Assembly: GCA_018340805.1 (NCBI GenBank)
Contig: JACMZG010001908.1
Location: forward strand, 48,500,731-48,564,730
Length of the DNA: 64,000 bases
Direction: 5' to 3'
Origin: Microvelia longipes
Lineage: Eukaryota > Arthropoda > Insecta > Hemiptera > Veliidae
Position 1 is the stretch's first letter, and each line of letters opens with the position of its first letter. Positions 23,216 through 35,154 of the stretch are shown here, piece after piece. Below the pieces are notes generated by a model that was given only the letters and a program-made list of their open reading frames with translations, did not search any database and was not told the origin of the DNA. The translations under genes were made by a program, and so were the position numbers.

Positions 23216-24010
23216 GATGAAACTTATTAGGGAAAAATAAACATGAAACGTTAATAAAAGCCAAACACGAATTCATTTTATCGGTTACAATAAATTTCGA
23301 AGCTAATACAGAAAAATCTATTGTTATAACGAAAACGAAAGATAACAAAGAAATTGTACAATATGAAGAAAGAGATCATCAAAACATAATGATCAAGCAT
23401 AGTCTAGAAGAAAATCTTCAAAGGTATGTTATTTATTTTGTCTGAGAAAAGTTATTTGTGTGTGTGTGTGTGGGTATTTTGAAAGTGATTAAAATTTATA
23501 TTGATTAGAAATAATTTAATAAGAGATTTTTTTCAATATATATAAAAGAAAATATCTTCCAGTAGAACTTGATTAATATTTTCTACATGAAACTTAAAAA
23601 AATACTATTTTATTGTTTGACATATATAGTTTCTTATAGCATTCTGTTTTCTTTTGTCAGAAAATAGCAACAGATCCGCATTTATCAATTTCGCGGCAAA
23701 GAAAAGCAACGGACCAAAATCCAAAAGCTACCTTCCTATCTTCGTACCGTTTAAGAGTAAAGACCCCCCTCCATTACAACCACTTGCGATATTAAAACCA
23801 TCAAAAACGGCTCAAGCTTTTTGCAGAGAAAGGGAAACTTCGCTTTGCCTTCAGAGACTAACATTTAATAGTACGACTTGTATTACTATACGCTTTTCTC
23901 TTATTTCTTTCCTACGCTTATACAGTTTACTATCTAGTATATTTATAAAAATATTTCACTTCACTGAAAAATGTAGTTTGTGGTTTTTATTATCCCACAA
24001 TTTTTTTTAA
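23216..24010 (+). pseudogene. Candidate two-exon gene, broken copy (block 1)
   Basis: This is the counterpart of 34704-35377. The first exon (23216-23423) carries one extra A in a homopolymer near 23229 that breaks the frame, and the second (from 23668) has a ~35-bp deletion near 23831 that changes the C-terminus. The donor ag|gtatgt and the acceptor region are kept. If the A-run difference is a sequencing error, only the second change matters. The product is unidentified. Confidence 0.25.
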
Positions 24011-24478
24011 ATGATGTCTTTTTAAAAATGGCAAAAAAATTAATTAGACTAAATTTATTATTGTAAGACTGTAGGTCAGTATTTTATTAGCACGCAATTT
24101 TGTCAAAATCTGAGAAACCCTGATAATATATCAGGAAGCAAAATATTTTACAGATATTTTTTATTCTTATTAATGCAGATAGAGAATTGTTCCCAATAGC
24201 GATAACTCATAGGAAGAAATATAAAGAATAGAAAAAGGGATGGTAGTAAAAAAGACTTTGGCATATTTTCTGACAAAGAAAGATGGGGGTGAAGACAAAA
24301 AGTTGCCAGTGGTTAGGACGTGTTTCTATCAATCACAGACAAAAAATATTAAATGGCCCTAACATATACATATGGATGCTTCCCCAGTTTTCTTTTAATA
24401 ATAAAATTTGGATTTATATTTTTTATTTTTTATAACTCAGTACAATTATATTTAACCTTTCTGGTAATTACTTGGCAT

Positions 24479-26141
24479 GATATATCATACTTGAATGTAT
24501 AATCTTAGTTATTAAATAATATCACGACATAAAAAGAAAAAAAAAAAAACACACTAAAAAAAAAAAGAATACTAAGAATTTAATAAAAAAAACTACCACA
24601 CAAAAAAAACAGGTTTTAACAGGTTAATTAATTCTGGACAATAAATTTATTATTATCTTTGTACTTCTTCTTATCAACTGAGTTTATCAAAAATTCAAAA
24701 CATACTATGGATAATCTAACAGCTTGGGCAATAAATAAAACACACTATCCGATCGCACCAAAACCTGAAATAACATAGAATCCAACCAAAACGAGCAGGA
24801 GGATACAGAAATGAACAATATATATAACATAAACTTTTGATTATTAACTATTCCACACTTAACGTATTGCGGAGATCGGGACAAATGTAGATTTGAGCGG
24901 TCTTGGCACCAAGTCCACATCAACTTAACAACACATACCGAACACTATACTCCCAACATATGGTTCTACACATCAACTAACATGTTTTAACGTTTCCGGA
25001 ACTGGCCGTGTAATTACCAGGGGAAAAAAATAATTTTTGACGCGCAGGCAAGCCTCGGCCGCGCTGCACGAATTTATTCAACCTTCCCGTCAAACAATTA
25101 AAACCGAAGTCGATAATGAATAAATAAATCATATTAACATAAAAAACGTTTAGTAAAAAACAAATAACAATACAAAATAGCAATATTTTGTATTGCACGT
25201 TAAGTTAAAAAATAAAAGAAAAGAAGTTAACCATATTATCATTATCTACTGTCATACATATTCTTTTTTGCTAAATAATATAAAACTAGTTAAAACGTAT
25301 CTTAGTTCTTTGTAACCCATTATTTTTATTTATTTATTTTTTTAAGCAGGTTAATAGATTTTTATACAAAATATTTGATAGCTGGTGGTCAGATAATTAT
25401 GTCAAACAATAAATAGATTAACACTGAATATGATAAGTTTATTTGTGTTAATTTATTGCTAAAATTGATAAATGAGTAAATAAACATAAAATATTATCAA
25501 AATAAACAGCAATCGAGTAATGTTATTTATTGATATATATGTGCGATTTAAGTTAGAAATTTAGTGGAAAGGAGCAAAGTGAAGAACGATCTCCCCCTGG
25601 CGGCAAGTCATGGAACTAAAAGCTAAATATTTAAATGTGTTATCGGATAGATCGCGAGAGTTTAAAGACCCCACATGAATTCTTTCCGTAGTCACTTGAC
25701 TTCTTGGGTTTTCTTTTGCTTTCTGTTTGTATGTTTAAGTAGGAGAAGTCTAGATTTACAATTTGAAAGTTCAGATTTAATCCTGTTCTGAAAAGTTGAA
25801 ATCTATTTGCCATTGACTATTACATTTAGAAATTAAATTACTAAGTTGAACAAATATTGGTTAAATATGTTGCTAAATATGAACCTAAGCTTTACTCTAT
25901 CGTATTTTAGAATCATAAAAATACAGGCCACAGTTAATCTGTTCTGAGTCTTAACTTTAATCTTGAGAACTGTTTCAGGTTCAGATAGGGTTAAGGATCT
26001 TAACCCTATCTTTATACCCTAGAGTCAGTCAAAGAAATTAAAAATGGGAGTAAATTGGAGTAGAGTTTGATGCCACAACGTATTGATTAATACTTTTGAC
26101 AGCTGTGTCAATTAAATGACAGAGGTTGTAACTACCGCAAG
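24479..26141. other. Largely unique sequence between the duplicated blocks
   Basis: Short minus-strand frames at 24705-24923 and 24977-25198 show no motif I recognise. AT-rich with A-runs near 24535-24610. Confidence 0.4.
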
Positions 26142-26186
26142 TTGAAGAATCAGCTACCGTCGACACTTGCTGTTGGATATAAATAT

Positions 26187-26225
26187 CCCTGGACCGGTTT
26201 CGGCATAACGCCATCATCAGCAGGT
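26187..26225 (-). ncRNA. Type I hammerhead ribozyme candidate (F3 left arm, best copy)
   Basis: Read on the minus strand: stem I 5' strand CCUG, CUGAUGA, one unpaired U, stem II GGC-GUUAU-GCC, GAAA, the self-complementary CCGG closed by A-U as stem III, cleavage base C, and stem I 3' strand CAGG. All core nucleotides of the hammerhead are present. The minimal stem III would require dimer formation, as reported for hammerheads of Penelope-like elements. The bulged U beside stem II is unusual. Activity is untested. Confidence 0.55.
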
Positions 26226-26408
26226 GGAGCAGCAGGCCACAGCCATAACTCGAGCCCTCAACTAATAAAGTTATATCAGTGAATAACTTCTAGTTTCAAT
26301 AAATATAAACCCTCTCCTAGTCCCTTCTTTATCTTCAGAGGGCTCGTCGTGCTCATTAAGACTATAGAAGTTATTCACTGATATAACTTTATTTGTTACG
26401 AGCTGGAG

Positions 26409-26445
26409 TGTTGATGATGGCGTTAAGCCGAAATCGGTCCAGGGA
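26409..26445 (+). ncRNA. Hammerhead-like motif (F3 right arm, core mutated)
   Basis: Same layout (stem II GGC-GUUAA-GCC, GAAA, UCGGUC, CAGG), but the first core base is U instead of C (UUGAUGA), which should abolish cleavage. Confidence 0.4.
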
Positions 26446-26490
26446 TATTCATATCCAACCGCAAGTATCGACGGTAGCTAATTCTTCAAT

Positions 26491-26883
26491 TAAAATAAAA
26501 TAATTTACCTTATAGAATTTTTAATTAATATTACTCCTATCTTCCTAAAGTTTTGACGTATCCCGTTCCCCATTTTTTTATATTATAAATAATCTTTTTA
26601 AATCAATAAAAAATTCTTATTGTTTTAATAACTATCTTCTTTGTTTGTTGAAAATTCGCTTAAATTCATAATTGTTTAAAAATTTACTTTATTTTAATAA
26701 GCTGAAATTTAATAATTTCTGATTATTTTATTACTTACGTCAAACCGTGTAAGGTTTTGACTATCCAGAAGTTTGTTCTCTATATTGTAACAAATTTTCA
26801 AAGAAAATCAAGCAAATAAGATTTTCGCCGTGTTTTATTAGAAGGAGACCGTGTGAGAAGGAGATGCATGTTTTATTAGAGAA
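26491..26883. other. AT-rich sequence, nothing identified
   Basis: Lies between foldbacks F3 and F4; no features seen. Confidence 0.4.
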
Positions 26884-27262
26884 TATAATTCCATCTAAAA
26901 TTGCTAGATAAAAGTAGGCTTTAATTCTATATGTTAAAAAATTTATTTTGTTTTAATTATTCAGCCAACATTGTGGCCATCTTCAGAACAATAACTGAAT
27001 AATAAAATCAATCAAATAAATTACTTACAATATAAAGACTGATAAGGACTAGATTAAACATGAAATTCACTGAAAACAAAAAATATTAAAATCTAGTCTT
27101 ATCAGTCTTTATATTGTAAGTAATTTATTTGATTGATTTTATTATTATTCAGTTATTGTTCTGAAGATGGCCACAATGATGGCTGAATAATTAAAACAGA
27201 ATAAATTTTGTAACATATAGAAATAAAGCCTACTTTTATCAAGTAATTTAAGTTGGAATTCT
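26884..27262. mobile_element. Foldback element F4
   Basis: Left arm 26884-27048 and right arm 27085-27262 are inverted copies (for example ataaaagtaggcttta and its complement, ttaattattcagcc and ggctgaataattaa). Each arm carries ctgaagatggccacaat followed by ggctgaataa, a diverged version of the F1/F3/F5 core. No open frame is present. Confidence 0.75.
27154..27206 (+). ncRNA. Diverged hammerhead-like motif (F4)
   Basis: Stem I UGUU/AACA, core CUGAAGA (allowed variant at the seventh core position), unpaired U, stem II GGCC/GGCU, then GAAU and the palindrome UAAUUA. GAAU instead of GAAA with a U-A closing pair departs from known hammerheads, so this is either a decayed or a variant form. The mirror copy lies at about 26950-26990 on the minus strand. 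Confidence 0.3.
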
Positions 27263-28054
27263 GTAAACTAAGAAGTGCAACTAACGAAAAACTATTGAAT
27301 ATTCCATACATAGACTGGATGACCTGAAGTTAAATATGACAGGAATTGTACAGTATGTGTGTAATATCATCATTCCCTGAATTTTAGAGAAAATCTTATT
27401 GTGAAATTTGAAGAGAAAAAACATTTATTTGGGGTCTTAATAGATATAAATGAATCAATCATATGTTGATGACGTGTATCTGAAATAGCCTCAGGTATCG
27501 CTGCTGATCCCCTTACGTCTTAAAACATGATCCGGCTAAATTGATTTAGATTGGATTTTTAAATTATAAGGTTGTACCGCGGATTTCAACGATACTATGG
27601 ATAAAGTTGTGAGGTATAGTTGTGGTCAGTGGATGTACGTTTTAGGTGATGACGTCACTGAGTGAAAAGCTTTATGATAAAAACCTTTATATAGAATATT
27701 ATGTTTAAAAAATATACACCGTAAAACGAATATATTATTTACTGGTCATGGTCATCTTTTCTGGTCATGGTCATCTTTTCTGGTCATTCCCGGATTTATA
27801 TTTTGTAAAGGGAGGGAGGATTAGAGTTCTGGGTTAAAGATGTTGTACATTTACAGACATACTACTACTAGTGATAGTAATGAGGGAAAGGTGATAAATC
27901 ACCCAGAAAGGCCTCGTCGCTAGGCCTTTTTTACTCCACTGAATCTTTTTCCGTAAGAGACACTAATTAATAAAAAAACTTATGAGATGAAATTTGGACA
28001 TTTAGTGGTCTAAAATAGTTATTTATTAATTTTTATTCTTGCAATTATTAGAAG
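27263..28054. other. Unique sequence, minor repeats
   Basis: A short tandem (tggtcatggtcatcttttc) lies at 27745-27785. The block tagtaatgagggaaaggtga near 27876 recurs in diverged form near 28755 and, reversed, near 62270. Confidence 0.4.
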
Positions 28055-28385
28055 TATACGCGTGCCAAATTTAATTTCGGCCAATCATTTATCCTTGAAT
28101 TTTCCGCGTGCCAAATTTAATTTTGGTCCAATCATTTTTTCTTGAATTTTCAAGTCATTAATAGCAGATAATAACTGAAAAAAAAAAAAAATTCCGGAAT
28201 GCGCAACTACAGCTAAAGGTTGATTTTTGTACTGTTTTAAGTTTCAACTTTCTAGCCTAAAACAATCGGGGACTTATTTTATACGATTATAAAATAAACA
28301 CATTCACTCACCCATACAGACAGAAAACCACATTTTTAGTACAAACACATTATTTTTCTTTTATACCTCAGGTATAAGTTAGGAT
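28055..28385 (-). repeat. Family G fragment (reverse), with a local tandem
   Basis: cgtgccaaatttaattt is present twice in tandem (28063 and 28107). It is followed by G interior blocks in reverse (gcgcaactacagct, gtttcaactttctagc, cacccatacagacag) and ends with the 5' block (tatacctcaggtata). Confidence 0.55.
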
Positions 28386-28922
28386 TATTATAAAAGTTGA
28401 AATGAGTAGAGAAGGTTGATAAAATAAATTTCGGCTAAACTTTGAAGGTGTTGAAGTACTGAGATTTAAAGATGTGAGGTTTCAGGCCCTTGTAGTGATG
28501 ATAAAATGTACTTTAGAAGGGTTAGGATTTCCTGATAAATGTAGCTTTGATTAGACTCGATTCTAAGGACAGATTAGCCATTGGGTAGATAATTGGATAG
28601 TGAAGGTTTATAGTTCGATAGTTTCTAATTAAAGTAATAGTTAGTGGTGGAAGGCTAGGAATCATTAAAGTTGCAACTAGATCCAGACCTACTAAAAATA
28701 CTTCTAACAACATAAGCATTTTCTATGTTGAAACATTTTCCGTATTGTTTGCTTCTCGGTAGTAATGATACAAATTAGGGAAATGTGATAGATTGCCTGA
28801 CAAGTAACCCTCGGCGTTGAGCCCTTATTGCTTATTTCCTAAGATAAAAGCTAGTGATCTACCTGATGGATCCAAGGGACTTCTCTATAAGTTAGCTTAG
28901 CTTTAAGCAAAAGCTTTACCCT
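28386..28922. other. Unique sequence up to the assembly gap
   Basis: A 65-codon minus frame (28522-28719) has no recognisable features. Confidence 0.4.
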
Positions 28923-29693
28923 NNNNNNNNNNNNNNNNNNNNNNNNNNNNNNNNNNNNNNNNNNNNNNNNNNNNNNNNNNNNNNNNNNNNNNNNNNNNNN
29001 NNNNNNNNNNNNNNNNNNNNNNNNNNNNNNNNNNNNNNNNNNNNNNNNNNNNNNNNNNNNNNNNNNNNNNNNNNNNNNNNNNNNNNNNNNNNNNNNNNNN
29101 NNNNNNNNNNNNNNNNNNNNNNNNNNNNNNNNNNNNNNNNNNNNNNNNNNNNNNNNNNNNNNNNNNNNNNNNNNNNNNNNNNNNNNNNNNNNNNNNNNNN
29201 NNNNNNNNNNNNNNNNNNNNNNNNNNNNNNNNNNNNNNNNNNNNNNNNNNNNNNNNNNNNNNNNNNNNNNNNNNNNNNNNNNNNNNNNNNNNNNNNNNNN
29301 NNNNNNNNNNNNNNNNNNNNNNNNNNNNNNNNNNNNNNNNNNNNNNNNNNNNNNNNNNNNNNNNNNNNNNNNNNNNNNNNNNNNNNNNNNNNNNNNNNNN
29401 NNNNNNNNNNNNNNNNNNNNNNNNNNNNNNNNNNNNNNNNNNNNNNNNNNNNNNNNNNNNNNNNNNNNNNNNNNNNNNNNNNNNNNNNNNNNNNNNNNNN
29501 NNNNNNNNNNNNNNNNNNNNNNNNNNNNNNNNNNNNNNNNNNNNNNNNNNNNNNNNNNNNNNNNNNNNNNNNNNNNNNNNNNNNNNNNNNNNNNNNNNNN
29601 NNNNNNNNNNNNNNNNNNNNNNNNNNNNNNNNNNNNNNNNNNNNNNNNNNNNNNNNNNNNNNNNNNNNNNNNNNNNNNNNNNNNNNNNNNNNN
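28923..29693. other. Assembly gap (771 N)
   Basis: Run of N directly adjoining the left end of duplicated block 2. The length is not a round number, suggesting an estimated rather than arbitrary gap. Confidence 1.
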
Positions 29694-30905
29694 TTTAAAA
29701 AAATATTTTTTAAAAATATTTAAAAAAATATTTTTTAAAAATATTTAAAAATTTAAAATTATAATTTAATTACTATTAATAATTTAAAATTATTAATAGG
29801 GTTTTAACTGTTCAAGCTAGAAAGGCGAAATTGGTCTCATTAGTGAGCTGAGTACATTTTCTAAAGGACAAACTAATAACTATGTCAAATATTTTAGAGC
29901 TACTGTCCAAAATTTTGCATGAAACATGAATTTTTGAAAAAAAAATGAATTTTATGGAATTTTTATGGTAGGGCATTAGAGGAAGTAAGAGATGAGCAAA
30001 AGTTCAGCCAAGAACGGAAAAAACTTCTCTTATGATTGCCCTTTAAGAAAATCTACATATTTTTATACATTCAATAGTCAAAATTTTAAGCCATTCTTCC
30101 TATAGAAGTTGGAAAAACTGATATTTTTAAGCATTTTTGCATATGTCTACAATGTTAATTACATGGTACAAAAAAATAATTAAAAATCTCTAAAGCAAGA
30201 GAAAAGAGTGGTTTTAGAGAAAATGTGTAAGAATAAAATAGGTTTATTTTACCTTTAGAGTCTTAAAATCGTATTATTAAATTACTTTCGAAAATAAAAT
30301 ATTTTGTTTAAATAACACACTATTTTCACTTTTATAGAACAAAAATGATCAGTTTTTGCAACTTCTAGCAACAATAGCTTACATTTTGACTATTGAATGT
30401 ATGAAATATTCAGATTTTCTTAAAGGGCAATCATAAGAGAAGTTTTTTCCGTTCTTGGCTGAACTTTTGCTCATCTCTTACTTCCTCTAATGCCCTACCA
30501 TAAAAATTCCATAAAATTCATTTTTTTTTCAAAAATTCATGTTTCATGCAAAATTTTGGACAGTAGCTCTAAAATATTTGACATAGTTATTAGTTTGTCC
30601 TTTAGAAAATGTACTCAGCTCACTAATGAGACCAATTCGCCTTTCTAGCTTGACAGTTAAAACCCTATTAATAATTTTAAATTATTAATAGTAATTAAAT
30701 TATAATTTTAAATTTTTAAATATTTTTAAAAATATTTTTTTTTTTTTAAAAATATTTTTTAATAAAAAATATTTTTTAAAATATTACATTTGACCTTGTG
30801 GGAAAACGGTTGGAGATCGGGGTTTAATATTATAGGACATTTTTGTTCCTTTTGAGGTGTACTATCACCTCCTTTTCTGGTGGACACTTTATATGAAACA
30901 CCCTG
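29694..30905. mobile_element. Palindromic TA-flanked MITE, copy in block 2 (left end lost in gap)
   Basis: The right end is complete (caccctg at 30905). The left arm is an almost exact inverse of the right arm, unlike the diverged arms of the block 1 copy. No open frame is present. Confidence 0.75.
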
Positions 30906-30994
30906 TATATACATATATAAAAATACTATATTTTTGGATATTTTATAGAAGATTTTATGTGTCGTATCAGTGGAAACCCTAAATAATAATCGTA

Positions 30995-31180
30995 AAGGTG
31001 AAATACATAAATAAATATGGATTAGATCCGTCGTATAAGTGAAATACATATATAAATATGGGATTAGATCAGTCGTATGAGTGAAATACATATATAAATA
31101 TGGGATTAGATCCGTCGTATAAGTGAAATACATATATAAATATGGGATTAGATCAGTCGTATAAGTGAAATACATAAATA
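30995..31180. repeat. 42-bp minisatellite (block 2)
   Basis: Same array as 19495-19700; one base fewer in the first unit shifts the reverse frame. Confidence 0.85.
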
Positions 31181-31902
31181 ATGATTGTATTAGGGGAATA
31201 TATAAATAAAAAAATATTATAAAAGTAATTTCATGTACCGTATTCAATTAAAGTAAATATGGGAGAAGATGTGCCGTATCAGTACAATACATAAATAAAA
31301 TCGTAAAAGTGAAATAATTTAATAAATAAACTTAACATAAATGTGTAGTATAAGAGGAATACTTCAATAAATAAATAAGGTACAATATTAGTGGAATACA
31401 TAAATAATAATCGCATCAGTAAAATACGCAAATAATTATGTATGGGATAAATAGAGACACATAGTAGAACTACAAAATGAGATAGATTGACTACTTTGAA
31501 TAGCGATCATAATAAGGTTTGGTATATTTTCAAAGCTATATAAAGATTTGATTATATGAATGATGTAGTAAATACACGGGTTTAGAGAGCTATTTAAAGA
31601 GATAAGCAGGTGAGTGTCTAAGACCCCACCAGTTTGATAGAGAGCCAGAACGGAACCGGAAATAAGGGCCCACCTATGATTATGAAATAGAATTCATCAA
31701 CTTTTATTACAAGTAGATTGAATTTTAAGTCATTTCAGATAAGTTCAGAAGTGAAATCCTATTCGATTGACTTTCCTTAGCCAATATACTTGACAAAAGA
31801 GCCAATATACTTACCAATATAGTGACAAAAGAACATATTTTTTAAGTAATACAATAATATATTGTTGTATTAATGGACTGTAAGTAATAATCTAGCTTAG
31901 AG

Positions 31903-31905
31903 CAT

Positions 31906-31981
<76 letters not shown>
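31903..31981. repeat. (TA)n microsatellite
   Basis: Counterpart of 20431-20511, different length. Confidence 0.95.
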
Positions 31982-31983
<2 letters not shown>

Positions 31984-32381
31984 AATGGACGTGCACAATG
32001 TTTGCAAAAGCACTACAGCTCGAACGACACATTAAAATTTAATGAAACTTGGCATCATTAGATTTTTGGATTATTCAACCCGGCGTTTAATATAATAAAG
32101 GCACCACACTAAAATTTAAGAAAAATTAAAATATTTACAACCAAAATTGTAAAATAAAAAGTTTTTTAATGATGCAAAAAATCTTTTTCATTGTACTTAG
32201 AAACCTATAAAGGTTTTTAAGTACAAAAAGGCCTCAATCTTCACTGAAGCACTGTATGTTGTAACGTTTTAGCGAATTTCCTTTGGAAATTCGGCTAATG
32301 GGATAGGCGTCATGGCGGAATTCGAACCTCGGACCACGACACAAATCCGTTTCAGAGGTCCCTAAAATACGTTTTGCGAGA

Positions 32382-32550
<169 letters not shown>

Positions 32551-32564
32551 GTATTTCTTCTTTC

Positions 32565-33235
32565 TTGTAAACACTCTATCTTTCGAACGGATTAATATTT
32601 TTTAACCAAACTTGGTACAAAAATCAACCTTTGGGAGGACACGAACCCTATTGAAAACCAGGTTTTTGTGACGTCATTAACCCGGTTTGCTGAGTCAGCA
32701 AAATTTTCAAAAAATCGGCAAAATTCAGGGTTAATATTATTTGCCGCGAAAAAGGTCAATATTTATGTTTTTTGAGGCGCTGAATCGAATGAAACCGGTC
32801 CGAAGTCGATAAACCACTCTAAGTGACCAAAAAGTCCAAAAAACCATTGTAAATTACCAAAACCAAAATTTAGGTCGATAAAAAATAAATTTCGAGTAGG
32901 GTGTCGTTTTCGATTTATTTTTGGGCGCTGAATCGAATGAAAGCGGTCCGAAGTCAATACGACCACTCTAAGTGACCAAAAAGTCCAAAAAACCATTGTA
33001 AATTACAAAAAACCAAAATTTAGGTCGATAAAAAATAAATTTCGAGTAGGGTGTCGTTTTCTATGTATTTTTGGGCGCTGAATCGAATGAAACCGGTCCG
33101 AAGTCGATACGACCACTTTAAGTTACCAAAAAGTCGAAAAACCACAAACATTATCGAAAACCAAAATTACGGTCATTAAAAATTAAATATCGAGTAGGGT
33201 GTCGTTTCTATGTTTCTGGGCCTCTGAGTTGAATG
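32565..33235 (+). repeat. Family K, ~150-bp tandem repeats (block 2)
   Basis: Unit starts gcgctgaatcgaatgaaa(c/g)c fall at 32776, 32925 and 33075, giving a period of 149-150 bp. A truncated fourth unit near 33218 leads into the tRNA-like module at 33232-33305. Confidence 0.85.
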
Positions 33236-33305
33236 GTAGTGGTCCGGAGTCAATACGAGCACTCAAACTCAGGGTACCTGGGTTCAAATCCTGGTAGGGA
33301 CGATC
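33232..33305 (+). repeat. tRNA-like B-box module (block 2)
   Basis: gtacctgggttcaaatcctg as in block 1. It is not a functional tRNA: no cloverleaf can be closed around it. Confidence 0.4.
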
Positions 33306-33645
33306 AATTTTTATCGTTTTTTTACTTAATATAAGTTTCAACTAAAAAATAATTCTGGCGCGGTGGTCCGCATGTCGGGCGAATTTCCTTTGGATGCGTG
33401 TTTCCGTGCTTTTTACACTATATAAGTTTACAACTACTAAATAAATAATTCCGTCGCGGTGGTCCGCTGTCGGGCGAATTTCATGTAGAATTCGTGTTTC
33501 CGTGCTTAACAACCTTTTCTTGCTTAAGGTTCCGGTTCATGCTTTAGAACCTAAGCAGTTACTCGATTGTCAAGCACTGCTCGTAACTCATTTTGTCTGT
33601 ATTTTTCAAAGGAAATGCGCTAAAACCTTTAAAGATAACTGACTA

Positions 33646-33721
33646 ACACAATATAATTGTGCGAGAGACAATTGTGTCAACTATTCATGTTTTGCAAAAC
33701 TCGGTAGTATCAAAATGATAT
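33646..33721 (+). mobile_element. Family D insertion with 11-bp target duplication (block 2)
   Basis: Flanked by ataactgacta at 33635-33645 and 33722-33732. It occupies the same position as in block 1, so the insertion predates the duplication. Confidence 0.85.
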
Positions 33722-34703
33722 ATAACTGACTAAGCTTAAATATAAGTAACTAAGCTTTAAACTAGTGCAAATAATAGTGCGTTCTTCTAATTTTAGAGGC
33801 ATAGTTTTGAACAACCAACTGGATAATTATGCGCATTTCCTTTGAAAAATACAGACAAAATGAGTTACGAGCAAGTTATTATTTTACATAAGTTTAAATT
33901 GATGTTATTAGTGATAACATATGCTTAAAAATTTTAAGCTTATAAGTAAGAAATCCACGTTCCATAATAAATAGCTTGTTTTTTATTGCAAAAATTTGTA
34001 TAGTATGCCAAAAAAACGATTTTCTGTTTTAGGTACAATTTCATAGTAACAAATTTTCTTAAGTAGGGATGCCCTATGGTTTTGTCCCTTTTAGCGAATT
34101 TTCATAGTTTACAAGTGCAACTTCTGTGAAAACAAATCATCAAATTAAGCAACTCTATGGAAAGAAATTCTGATAATTATTCCTATGAAGATATTGATTG
34201 ATCTTCTGCGGTTTTATAGAGGAAAAGTTATGTTATGATGCTTAATTTAAAACTATTAAAAATTCTATTAAACATAACATGAATGTCAATCGCGCTGATT
34301 GTTTTTTATTTTTTCATGATACAGCAAATTCTATTACTACACAAAAAACCTTTCTTTTGAAAAAGAAAAAATAGAGGCATGACTAAACACAATTAATAAA
34401 ATGTAATATAACCTTCAAATGAAGCAAATAGAATGTCTTAATAGACTAGAATACACTAAAAATACATTTAAAGAATAAAAACATAGAAAGCAGAAATTTC
34501 AAAGCAATAAAAATGACAAGAAATAAATAAAAGGAAAAAAAGGAAGTAATAAAATAAAAAAAAGAATAAATAAAAGGATGTAGAATTAATAACACCAAGA
34601 AATATAAAAAATATTAAAAATAAAACAATTAAAAAATAATAAAAATAAAAAGACTTCTGAAAAATTGGTCAAGAAGTTATAAAAGTTTAAAATAATTTCT
34701 GCG

Positions 34704-34909
34704 ATGAAACTTATTAGGGAAAATAAACATGAAACGTTAATAAAAGCCAAACACGAATTCATTTTATCGGTTACAATAAATTTCGAAGCTAATACAGAAA
34801 AATCTATTGTTATAACGAAAACGAAAGATAACAAAGAAATTGTACAATATGAAGAAAGAGATCATCAAAACATAATGATCAAGCATAGTCTAGAAGAAAA
34901 TCTTCAAAG
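34704..34909 (+). CDS. Candidate coding exon 1 of an unidentified gene (block 2)
   Basis: The frame is open from an ATG at 34704 for about 69 codons to a good donor site (caaag|gtatgt). The product is hydrophilic and rich in Lys and Glu, with an alternating VTINFEANTEKSIVITKTKD-like stretch around residues 24-43 that could form beta strands. I do not recognise the family. The nearest upstream in-frame stop lies just before 34683, so the ATG is plausible. The donor leaves two bases of a codon, which fits an acceptor after atag at 35154 (joined codon AGC) but not the nearer acceptor after cag at 35147, which would give an immediate stop. With no expression data the call is tentative. Confidence 0.35.
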
Positions 34910-35154
34910 GTATGTTATTTATTTTGTCTGAGAAAAGTTATTTGTGTGTGTGTGTGTGGGTATTTTGAAAGTGATTAAAATTTATATGTGATTAGAAATA
35001 ATTTAATAAGAGATTTTTTTCAATAATAATAAAAGAAAATATCTTCCAGTAGAACTTGATTAATATTTTCTACATGAAACTTAAAAAAATACTATTTTAT
35101 TGTTTGACATATATAGTTTCTTATAGCATTCTGTTTTCTTTTGTCAGAAAATAG

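Larger units (their letters stand above)
18199..24478. repeat. Duplicated block, copy 1 (~6.3 kb)
   Basis: Near-identical in order and sequence to 29694-36000. Differences are mostly single-base indels in homopolymers, (TA)n length and a ~35-bp deletion near 23831. Homology fades near 24478/36000. It could be a recent segmental duplication or two haplotypes placed in tandem by the assembler. Confidence 0.9.
26142..26490. mobile_element. Foldback element F3 with hammerhead-like cores
   Basis: The left arm (26142-26294) and right arm (26363-26490) are inverted copies sharing gctaccgtcgacacttg-like, ttggatat, catcatcagc and aagttatatcagtgaataac blocks. Each arm carries a ribozyme-like core close to its outer end. 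No protein is encoded. Confidence 0.75.

Noticed and set aside
30759..31247. 162-codon minus-strand frame with repeated YTTDLIPYLYMYF units
   Set aside because: It is the translation of a 42-bp minisatellite; the same array in block 1 is frame-broken and continues through MITE sequence.
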